Below, one piece after another: positions 1 through 8,088 of a stretch of DNA of 24,237 bases. The first letter of the stretch is position 1; the number at the start of each line of letters is the position of its first letter. A program made the translations under genes and the position numbers. The stretch comes from Mucidula mucida (taxonomy: Eukaryota > Basidiomycota > Agaricomycetes > Agaricales > Physalacriaceae), in contig JADNYV010000518.1 of the NCBI GenBank assembly GCA_015501055.1, positions 1-24,237 on the forward strand. Reading direction: 5' to 3'. The notes beneath the pieces were generated by a model that saw nothing but the letters and a program-made list of their open reading frames with translations, had not been told where the DNA came from and ran no database searches.

Positions 1-959
1 CCTGCTTTACCAGCTTGGACGCTTGTCCGAGTCAAGTACGCGCAGGCGATATAATGCTTTCCTTGTTGACGTCCTCGGCCTTGCCTGCACGCTCACGCAC
101 CACTGCGGCTGTGGTGGTTCTAAACTCACACACTACAGGCTCTAGTGGCTGTGTTCGCTCTCACCTATCGTCTCTAGCCAGTCGCTCCTTTAAGATACGA
201 ACGACCCGCCAACCATGACGGCGGTACGACGCCTATAAACAATTGTGATAACCCTTTTGCATAAGCCTTTGTCAATTTCGCCGGGGCAAGCATATTGGTG
301 TTACTGGCACGTCACCGCGCCACGGTAGTTTTCAGTCGGACAAGATTCCGCTTCCCAGCGTCAACCTCCGTCCGTTGGGTACTTGCGTAGCTTCTGACTC
401 GCACTCAAAGGCTTCTGCTGGGAGCAACTTGATTGTCTCGAGTTCAAACGAGCAGGGGCACGACGGTAAGCAATGCCTGTCTCACCGCCACACCAGGTGA
501 AATACAGAGAAACGCGCCGAAGACGCCCCAGAAGAATCCGCGTCGCGACCGCGGAATGAGAAAGCGCCGAAGACGCAATGAAAGGTAGGACGCGCCGAAG
601 ACGCAGTCTGAGATGTATCGGAGATGGGATGAGCGCCGAAGACGCGTGCGTCGATGACGCAAGAAGAGAGCACTCAGAGGACCAAGCCTACTCGAAGAGA
701 GATAACTTTGACGACATCTCACTTTCGACCTGAGAGAGAGGTGGAGATGGCCATGGGTAAGTGCTGTAGTTAGTAAGAAGAGGAAAAGCGCACTCACTGA
801 TCTTGCATGAAACCCGATAAGTAGCACAGTGGTTCATGATGCATCAAGTGACGTCGATCCTCAGTTTGATGATTTCACTACGAACATCATAGCTCCAATA
901 CCAGAAACATCCTTAGATATAAACATCCAGTGCAATGCATTCTAACCAACGCCCAAACC
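1..959. other. Intergenic region, no gene supported
   Basis: I see no convincing coding sequence. Open frames on either strand are short, compositionally odd and not continued by plausible splicing. The only clear structure is the dispersed 13-bp repeat near 514-645, listed separately. The right end presumably holds the promoter and 5' UTR of the small gene starting at 960. Confidence 0.5.
514..645. repeat. Four dispersed copies of a 13-bp motif
   Basis: The exact 13-mer GCGCCGAAGACGC occurs at 514-526, 564-576, 592-604 and 633-645, with start-to-start spacings of 50, 28 and 41 bp. Intervening sequence is not repeated, so this is not a simple tandem array. Read on the minus strand (GCGTCTTCGGCGC), each copy could fold into a 5-bp RNA stem with one G-U pair and a UUC loop. 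It could be a protein-binding site cluster, a remnant of a degenerate minisatellite, or part of a transcribed RNA; the sequence does not decide. Confidence 0.8.
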
Positions 960-1348
960 ATGTCCGGTATTCAGAACTACAAAACCGCGAAAGAATTCAC
1001 CAACCAAGGGATTGTGGACGGGCGGCAGGCCGGTAAGTCTCTACTTTCGCCGACTAATCACGGCGACTCACTCGCATGGCAGGCGAGCAGCCCACAGCAG
1101 CACCCACAACACTTGATACATACACCGACAAGGACGCATCGTCGTCGGACCCTCGGCCGTTCTCAGCGCATCAAGAGCTGCCTGGTGCGACGTCCAAGGA
1201 CGTGCATGCGAGTGCGGGTCAGCCAGGAACGGGCATGTCGTCGAAGGAGCTGCGCCACAATGCTCAACCAAGCAGGAAAAAGGAAGGATTCGGGACAGAG
1301 GCGCGGTTCGGCAACGATACGCGCTTTTCGGATGATGTTGAACTGTGA
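960..1348 (+). CDS. Small spliced hypothetical protein, 112 aa
   Basis: I do not recognise the family. Exons are 960-1032 and 1083-1348, separated by a 50-nt intron (GTAAGT donor, CTAAT/CTCAC branch-like elements, GGCAG acceptor). Splicing joins the frames cleanly in phase 1 and gives 112 residues. The protein is highly polar, begins MSGIQNYKTAKEFTNQG, has a Ser/Pro/Asp/Thr-rich middle and a basic stretch followed by GFGTEARFGNDTRFSDD near the C-terminus. There is no signal peptide, membrane segment or obvious fold, so it is probably largely disordered. The start was chosen because exon 1 then runs without stops into a consensus donor; an ATG at 1076 falls inside the intron. The coherent splice and amino-acid pattern argue for a real gene; function is unknown. 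Confidence 0.6.
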
Positions 1349-1763
1349 AGCAGAGGTTGAGAAGTAAAAGCTTTCAGCATACTCGCTAGGCTTGGAGTAT
1401 GAAATTAAGGAGTGTACAATTTGAACATGAACATGAAGCAACACCACATTCGCATTTTAGAGGCCGGAGCCCCCTCTTTCAATGGCAGGCTGAGTTTACG
1501 ACACATGTCAATCACCGTTATCATCTAGCGCGAGACATCGACTTTTTCTTCCCAACGAGCTCGTAATTGAGCGGGTGGTGATGAAGTCTGTCATCCTCGT
1601 TAAGTCAGATGAAAAAGGAAGATCGGGAGTATCACCATACCAAAGCTAAAGCAATGGTAGAAAAGCTCTCAGAACCATGTTTGTTTAATTGACAATATTT
1701 TTGAAGTGATGCCTGTCATGGTTGTCACTAATGTGTTGGTCAAGCAATAAATATCTACCTTCG
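1349..1763. other. Intergenic region between convergent 3' ends
   Basis: About 415 bp between the stop codon of the small plus-strand gene and the stop codon of the TRIP4-like minus-strand gene. It should contain both 3' UTRs. I see no gene, repeat or RNA in it. Confidence 0.5.
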
Positions 1764-2528
1764 TCAAGGATTCGGTGCTTTCTGCTTTTGCTTGCCCTTC
1801 TTCTGGCCCGGCGTGGGCGGAGGCGCAATATACTTTGCCCTATCACCCGACAGGTTCACCCATAACCGGCCTTGAACCACACCCTTCCCCGCAACAGGCT
1901 GCGTTGGAGGTGGTATTCGCATTGGTTCATCCTCCACCGGTTCAGGCGCTGGACTCGGCGACGGCGAGGGCACCGCAGACCGCGTCTGCACCATCACTTT
2001 CTTGGTCTTCGAGTTTAGCGAAAGCACTTTATGCTGCTGCTGTGATGGAGGCCTTGACGGTGTAGGTTTAGCAGTAGGCAAAGTGGGGAAAGCGCCCTCG
2101 GTTGCTTGGACGCGGCGCTCGGCCTCTTCTCGCTGACGCTCCTCGTCTGCGAGCTGCTTTTCGAGATCAGAATGGAGAGATGCGATCATCTCGGTGCGGG
2201 CGTGGGGAGAGAGAACGGGTGTGGCGCAGGATGGGCAGGCGGCGTATGGGGGATTGAGGTTACATAGGATCAGTCCGCAGGAGAGACACAGGCGCGCTCC
2301 CGGGCGGGCGAGGGGGTGCATACGAGCAAGGCAGAAGCAGCCGCCTTTCTCGTCTTTCTGAGTTGGGGGATGGCTCTGGAAGGCATCGATGGTGGCTTGG
2401 ATGGCGAGGACAGCTTTACTCTTGGGAATCGCCTTTTGTTGCTGTTGATTAGAACGTCCGCTATTGTTGTTATTTGAGCCTTTCTTGGGCTTGACCTTGA
2501 TACGGTCTGATATCCAGGGCGTCGACAT
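1764..2528 (-). CDS. TRIP4/ASC-1-like C2HC5 zinc-finger protein (Rqt4-type)
   Basis: Single-exon gene of 254 aa. The diagnostic part is a zf-C2HC5 finger at about residues 64-101: Cys64-x-Cys66, His71, Cys81-x2-Cys84, Cys89, Cys98-x2-Cys101, all eight ligands present. This finger defines TRIP4 (ASC-1) in animals and Rqt4 in yeast, a subunit of the ribosome-quality-control trigger (RQT) complex that helps split stalled, collided ribosomes. After the finger comes a charged, probably coiled-coil helix (about 113-145), a Pro-rich linker, a conserved-looking GRLWVNLSGDRAKYI segment and a Lys-rich tail. The ASCH domain of animal TRIP4 is absent. Start ATG at 2526-2528 was preferred because nothing in-frame upstream has an ATG. 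It is head-to-head with EMC4, 32 bp between start codons. Family is clear from the finger; the RQT role is inferred from homology. Confidence 0.85.
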   Translation of the reverse strand: MSTPWISDRIKVKPKKGSNNNNSGRSNQQQQKAIPKSKAVLAIQATIDAFQSHPPTQKDEKGGCFCLARMHPLARPGARLCLSCGLILCNLNPPYAACPSCATPVLSPHARTEMIASLHSDLEKQLADEERQREEAERRVQATEGAFPTLPTAKPTPSRPPSQQQHKVLSLNSKTKKVMVQTRSAVPSPSPSPAPEPVEDEPMRIPPPTQPVAGKGVVQGRLWVNLSGDRAKYIAPPPTPGQKKGKQKQKAPNP

Positions 2529-2560
2529 GATCGTAAGAGTCAAAGTTAACACTCACCACC
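2529..2560. promoter_or_regulatory. 32-bp gap between divergent start codons (TRIP4-like / EMC4)
   Basis: Only 32 bp separate the two ATGs, too short for two independent promoters. Core promoter elements must lie inside the opposite gene's transcribed region, or one shared bidirectional promoter serves both with overlapping 5' ends. No TATA box is visible here. Confidence 0.6.
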
Positions 2561-3256
2561 ATGTCACTCGACTACGCCAGTCTCGAAGGCTCTTCACGGT
2601 ATGCAATAACAGCAACAACGAGGCCATTATTGAGAGGACATTAGATGGAAAAATCTCCCTTCACCGCCGGGGTTCTCAAAGTCACTGTCATCGGTGCGCG
2701 TCAGTGTCAACAACGTGTTCAAATATTCATACATTCCTCAGAAACAAGGACCAGCAAAGAGCTCAGCTCCCTCAGCAGCAGCGTATGATAAACTAAAGGA
2801 CCGTCGGGCATGGGACATGGCTATCGCCCCCGCAAAGTCGCTGCCAATGCAGGCTTTTATGCTCTACATGTCCGGCGGCGGCGTGCAGATATTCAGTATG
2901 GGCATCGTCGCCATGCTGCTCTTCACCCCATTCAAGAACATTGCCTCCATCAATGACGGTACGCTTGTCCGCCCTTGGTGAAACGCCGCTCATACCCTAT
3001 ACAGCGTTCAAACAATTCGCGCCTTCAAACGCGTCACCGACAGCATTCTCGACGCTGCTACCGCAAAAGTTTGTTTATGTCTTGTGCAATATCTTAACGC
3101 TGGCTGTGGGGCTGTGGAAGTGTCGCTCGATGGGGTTATTACCGCTGGGTACGGGAGACTGGTTGGCATTTGAGACGCGTGGAGAGGTATGTGCTTTATT
3201 AGTTGATACAACTTCTCTGATCGTGTCTTCAGCCACCAGAGTTATCGTTATTCTGA
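2561..3256 (+). CDS. EMC4: ER membrane protein complex subunit 4 (EMC4)
   Basis: EMC4 is part of the ER membrane protein complex, which inserts tail-anchored and multi-pass proteins. Exons are 2561-2598, 2645-2958, 3005-3186 and 3233-3256; all three introns are exactly 46 nt. The spliced protein is 185 aa, the usual EMC4 length. Family signatures: WKNLPSPPGF near the N-terminus, WDMAIAPAKSLPMQAFMLYM followed by a membrane helix (VQIFSMGIVAMLLFTPF), a second helix (VYVLCNILTLAVGLWKC), then SMGLLPLGTGDWLAF and a short PPELSLF tail. The frame is open across each junction only with these splice sites. The start lies 32 bp from the divergent TRIP4-like gene, and the stop lies 32 bp from the convergent esterase stop, so mRNA ends must overlap neighbours on both sides. 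Confidence 0.95.
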
Positions 3257-3288
3257 ATCTAATGTATTCAATCATGACACTTTGGCTA

Positions 3289-4334
3289 TCAGTTTGTACT
3301 TTCAATACCGAACGCCTTCGCCAGAGCGACAGCTGCATCCGTCACAAGCTTCGCGCCTATCTTTAACACTCTAGAAAGGATTCAATACAGAAAATCGACT
3401 TCAAATCAAATACGTACCCATCCATGGCCATGATAGGATGCGGAGCGCCCTTGTACACGACCGTCTCAACTTCGACTCCCAGTGCCTTAAGCTTCTCGCC
3501 ATATTGCACTCCCTCATCGCGCAGAATGTCCAACTCTCCCACAGCGATCCAGGCCTTCGGCGACTTTGCCAATAATGCATCAGGTGCGAACGCTGGCGAA
3601 GCATCCCACTTTTTATAGTCCTCCTTGTTGGGGAGATAGTTATCGCGGAACCAGAGCATGCGAGCTGGGGAAAGCCATGGCGTGAGAGCGTTCTCTTTCC
3701 AGAGGTCGTCGACGGTTGCAGTGTTGTCCGTTACTGGTACGACGAGCAGTTGGAATACGAGCGGAATGGGAGGGGACCTCTCAGCAGCCTTGAGCGTAAG
3801 AATGGCAGCGAGGTTTCCGCCACTTGAAGATCCACCCACGGCGATACGCGTCGTATCGACGTTAAGTTCGGCCTTCCCATGCGCCAACACCCAGTCCAGC
3901 GACTCAACGGTATCGTCGACCGCAACGGGGTACTGGAACTCTGGCGCGAGCCGGTAGTTGACGCTGATCACGACGCACTTTGCGCGCACGCACATGTTGG
4001 TCGCGAAGCTGTTCTCGCTGTTGATGTTCCCGAATGTCCACCCGCCGCCGTGGTAGAACAGGAACACGGGCCACCCAGCGGCGGGGGCCGTGCCCTCTGG
4101 CGTAAATGCGCGCATGTCGGTGTGTGAGAGCTGGATATCGCGCGTGGCGCCGACGGGGAGGAGAGGCGAGCCGCCGGGGACGGCGGGGGCGTTGCGCAGA
4201 GCAGGATCCCATGGCAGCGTGTGCGGCGGTGTGATGTTTATGAGGGCGGCGTTGTGGAACTCGACGTACTCGGGATCGAGGCGCGGAATCATGGAGGGGT
4301 GCAGCGGCTGCTTGGGTTCTGATAGCGAAGACAT
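3289..4334 (-). CDS. Alpha/beta-hydrolase fold-3 esterase/lipase (HSL family)
   Basis: Predicted carboxylesterase of the hormone-sensitive-lipase-like family, 332 aa, no signal peptide, so probably cytosolic. Exons are 3418-4334 and 3289-3370, with a 47-nt intron (GTACGT donor, TTTCTAG acceptor). Splicing restores a conserved C-terminal helix (VLKIGAKLVTDAAVALAKAF); without it the frame stops early. Motifs: oxyanion-hole HGGG at 95-98, nucleophile elbow GSSSG with Ser170, acid Asp269 in GELDILRDEG, and His299 in GAPHP. The triad is complete. The start ATG 4332-4334 (MSSLSEPKQ) was chosen over a non-ATG extension upstream. It shares the minus strand with the HsbA-like gene upstream but is probably transcribed separately. 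Natural substrate cannot be told from sequence; short-chain acyl esters are typical for the family. Confidence 0.9.
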
Positions 4335-4871
4335 GCTTGGGTGATGCAAGGGGAGAAGGCTCGACGCGCTATTTAAGCAGCGATCGATTGGGAGATTGTG
4401 CAATATCAAAATGCGGTCCGTTATAGCCGGTGCAACATGATAACCGCCACGGCGACGGTACGGTCGGGTTTAGAGCTCTTGCGATTTCAGCATGACCGTA
4501 CATCGGGAACTACTTTAAGATCTACCAAAGTCCACTAATGATCGCAAACCAGCTGCACTGCGTCGTCCAAAATCAACATAACCTCACGCGCCACCTCCAC
4601 GGCTTCTTGGCAGATAAACTACACACGAAACATCAAGACGTGCTTCTAATCAGCTCAGGAAAACCAACGTACCTTATCCTTCAGACGAGCAATAAACTCC
4701 CCACCGTAATACTCAAACGCGACCTTGACAGCTGAGACGGAGAAGCAGAACGGCGTTCCCCGGGGGGCATATGACTGCAATGCTACGACGAGCGGCACGA
4801 GACCCAGACTCGTGAAGTCTGTGCATACGAGCGCGGCTTCCGTATCGGGGATAGTCGAGTATTGCTGTATG

Positions 4872-4879
4872 CACGGGAC
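4872..4879. repeat. Left target-site duplication of outer hAT (CACGGGAC)
   Basis: The 8 bp CACGGGAC directly precede the terminal CAGTGTTG of the outer element and recur directly after its right end at 11178-11185. Eight-base duplications are the hallmark of hAT insertion. Removing the element and one copy restores a well-formed 57-nt intron. Confidence 0.95.
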
Positions 4880-4981
4880 CAGTGTTGCCCAGGTCAGGTC
4901 AAACGACTGACCCGACCCCATGAGTCAGAGGTCGGGTCAGGTCAGAGGTCAAAGGGTACTGACCCATGAGCGCATATGAGA
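4880..4981 (+). repeat. Left terminal and subterminal repeat region, copy A
   Basis: About 100 bp carry eight GGTCA/TGACC pentamers in both orientations, several overlapping as GGTCAGGTCA. Such arrays next to short TIRs are where hAT transposases bind. The same sequence stands at 7864-7965 in copy B. Confidence 0.85.
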
Positions 4982-5104
4982 GGGGTCAGTTCCCAAAATG
5001 GCAGGAGCGAGCCGGAAAAGTTTTCTCGTTAGCATTACCACAACGTCGCGTCGTTCGGACTCTATACATCCCTCGCTCGCTTCCGAGTGCTCTACATACC
5101 TCAT

Positions 5105-7894
5105 ATGGCGCGAGACACTGATGGAACATCTACAACCAGCAAGAAGAGTGATGCCTGGAGATTTTTCCATGACTCTGGACGCAAATACAGGACCGACAAG
5201 ACCCATCACGAAGCACGGTGTCTAGGATGCTTGAAGAAGATAGATAGCGCTCTCAAAAAGTACGATGCCGATCAAGTTAGCCGTGGACTGCTCCCGCGCA
5301 CTGAGGCACGAACAAGTAGTCAGCTGCGCAACCAAGGTGTGCCGGACATCGTAATCCATTGCACCAGTGATTGACACGGTGTAGCTGTCCGAGATCTCGA
5401 TCCCATCTGTGGAAAGATTGATGCTTTGAAACGACACATAACCAAGTGTGACGACGCTGGGGATGCGGCAAAAACGTGGTGTGCTGGAGAGAAGGTTAAG
5501 GAAGTAACATTGAAGCTGGCGCAAGAGACTGCCGAAGGAAATGAGGGAGGGGTCTCGCAGTTACCGGGGAAGCAGAAGAAGCAATCAGTCTTTGGAATTG
5601 TACAAGCTAAGTCATTCACGAAGAAGGAGCAGATCGAGTATGAACACAACGTCCTCAAGCTGACTGTTGCACTGAATGCAGCCTGGCGTGGGGTCGACAT
5701 TCCTTTTGTCCGTTGGTTCTTCGACAAATATGTTCCCAGTGGACATCTCCCTCACCGCCAGCAACTCTCATCCCATATCCTCAACGAGGAAGTCGACACA
5801 ATCACGGAGGATATCAAAACTGAAGTTCACGGTCTCTATGGCACGGGCTCTGTTGACGGTTGGAGCACAAAGAAGGATGCAGTCCAAACCACAGGTCTCA
5901 ATGTTTTTGGAAAGGTTAGTCTCACATCGTGTCATGTACGGATCATGTACATAATGCTTCTATCTAGGAATATCCTCTCAATATGCACGTCACAACTCCG
6001 GAGCGCAAGACATCGGCAAATCTACTACAGCACGTCCTCAAGGACATCGAGATCATGACTGTGACTTGGGGCATTGTCTTAGTCGCGTGGGCCTGTGATT
6101 CTGGTGGCGATTCAAAGGGTCTCCGACGACTACTGCTCGAGATAATGCCATGGATTATCGCGATACCTTGTTGGGCACATCAGGTACACGCTTTTACTGC
6201 AGAGTCGACGTGCTTCTTTTCTAATCCTTTCCAGATGAATCTCATCGCAGGTGATTATCTGATTAAGTCTGACTCTCGGGTCATCGACGTCCTTGAGCAA
6301 TGCCTCCTGGTTATCAACTGGTTTCTTGGCCACAAGCGAGCGCACAGCATGCTTGAAAATGAGCAAGACAGGGAGGAATGGGCTCGACACCTTACTTTCA
6401 TCCGCGCCGGCATCACACGATGGACGACACACTATTTGTCAATGCGACGTCTCCTAGAGCTCAAAAAGGTTCTCCGGTCCCTTGTGCTCCGCGACGAGGA
6501 TATTCTGCTCACAGCTGGTGGTGACAAAGAAGAGCAAGTCGAAGCCGCTCAAGCCATCATTGACATCATTGAAGACCGAGACTTTTGGGCTGGTGTTGCT
6601 CGGTACGATAAAGTTGCTGCTTTCAATTCTGCGACTAACAAATCGACAGGACAAAGATCTATCTTGAGCCATTGGCGTATGCAACTAATGTTGCTCAAGG
6701 CGCCTCAACACGTCTCGATCACGTTCTCGTCACTCTTGCTACCCTCCACCGCACATACTCCGTAGAGTCTGATGTCTTCGACGATCCTGTCGCTTCAGCT
6801 GCACTCCTCAAAAGTCTTCAGAAGAGGTGGGCTGCCTTGAAGACAGACCAGGATGTCTATCTCGTTGCCGTCTTCCTTAATCCATACTTCCGTGCCTTTT
6901 TCTTCAACGACTCAGATGATGCTCCCCATTCCCTCTCGCGCATCGGCTTCTATGGACTTGTAAAGCGTGTCTACAAGCGTGTCTTCCGTCTTGAAGCTGG
7001 TGATGATGTCCCGCCGGAGCTCTTTTCGAATTACTTGCAGTATTACGACGGAGAAGGACGTTTCACAAAGGACAAGCTCGGACTGGATGAGTTCAAGCAA
7101 GAGTATAAAGGACAGGTACGTCTCAACCGTCTTGCTTATGCTTGTATTTACCCGTACAAAAGGATACCGTTCAATTTATGAACACCGTATGGAAAGGTCT
7201 CCCGAAATCCAATCCTCTAGCAAGACTTGCTTTGCTTGTCCTGTCGATTGTAGCAAACTCAGCAGGCATCGAGCGGCACTATAGCAAGCTTGGTCACATC
7301 TACCAGGACAAGCACCGGAGCCTCCTCGACCCGAAACGTGCTCACAAAACTGCAATGGTAAGCCGGTCCATTAGATTGCAGTTCCCGGAGAAGCCGCACG
7401 CAAAACGAAGCTTTATCCGGGTTGACCACGATGTTTCTGCTGTATCATTGGATGCAGATATACACATAGACGCCGAGACAGACGCGAACATGGATGCAGA
7501 TGTCGACATGGATGAGGAGAGGGAGGACGATGACTCAGACGATGCCCGTGGTGCCCAAGGACTTCTTCGTTCGCATCGCCGCCTAGCTGCAGACGACAAT
7601 GACGGGTCCGGTTCTGATGAGTCTGACGACGACAACAATCCTCCCGTACCTGCAGTTCCTCGTGTTACACTGCACTTCGGACTTAACGAGCGCATTGCGC
7701 TGAAGGATATTTTTCATTTTGACGAGCAGCGACGTGAAAGTCCGTGGGGAGGTACCATGTGGATGTTTCAGGTGGTGGGGGAACGTACTGTTGAGGAAGA
7801 GCTTCGGTTCTATGACAACACAGAGGCAAATGATGAGACGGGTGCCGAAGATGCACCAATGGTCAGTGTTGCCCAGGTCAGGTCAAACGACTGA
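5105..7894 (+). CDS. hAT transposase of copy A, last two codons replaced by read-through into copy B
   Basis: Exons: 5105-5336, 5385-5914, 5968-6183, 6235-6602, 6650-7115 and 7163-7894 (introns 48, 53, 51, 47, 47 nt), 847 aa. Order of features: BED-type finger (W18, C39, C42, then H95 and C99, with a long spacer); catalytic Asp235 in GSVDGWS; Asp298 in WACDSGGD; CWAHQ; GITRWTTHY; a C-terminal hAT dimerisation region with catalytic Glu641 in GIERHYSKLG; then a very acidic tail with HIDAETDANMDADVDMDEE. Copy B is inserted after codon 838, so the normal final VD is replaced by nine residues, SVAQVRSND, and a stop at 7892-7894. All catalytic and dimerisation parts remain, so the protein could still work. 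The start at 5105 has a weak context, and an upstream out-of-frame ATG at 4998 (good context) overlaps it. Confidence 0.85.
7856..7863. repeat. Left target-site duplication of inner hAT (CCAATGGT)
   Basis: CCAATGGT precedes the left CAGTGTTG of copy B and recurs at 11009-11016 right after its right end. The uninterrupted site is visible inside copy B itself at 10840-10847, which proves the pre-insertion sequence. Confidence 0.95.
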
Positions 7895-7965
7895 CCCGAC
7901 CCCATGAGTCAGAGGTCGGGTCAGGTCAGAGGTCAAAGGGTACTGACCCATGAGCGCATATGAGA
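7864..7965 (+). repeat. Left terminal and subterminal repeat region, copy B
   Basis: Same sequence as the left end of copy A, with eight GGTCA/TGACC motifs in about 100 bp. Its first bases also supply the altered C-terminal codons of copy A's transposase. Confidence 0.85.
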
Positions 7966-8088
7966 GGGGTCAGTTCCCAAAATGGCAGGAGCGAGCCGGA
8001 AAAGTTTTCTCGTTAGCATTACCACAACGTCGCGTCGTTCGGACTCTATACATCCCTCGCTCGCTTCCGAGTGCTCTACATACCTCAT

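Noticed and set aside
444..827. Minus-strand open frame of 127 codons
   Set aside because: Arg/Leu/Ser-rich composition comes from the repeated 13-mer; no family resemblance or splice context.
4370..4377. TATTTAAG as a TATA box for the esterase
   Set aside because: On the gene's strand it reads CTTAAATA, a weak match, and lies only 36 bp from the ATG, leaving almost no 5' UTR.
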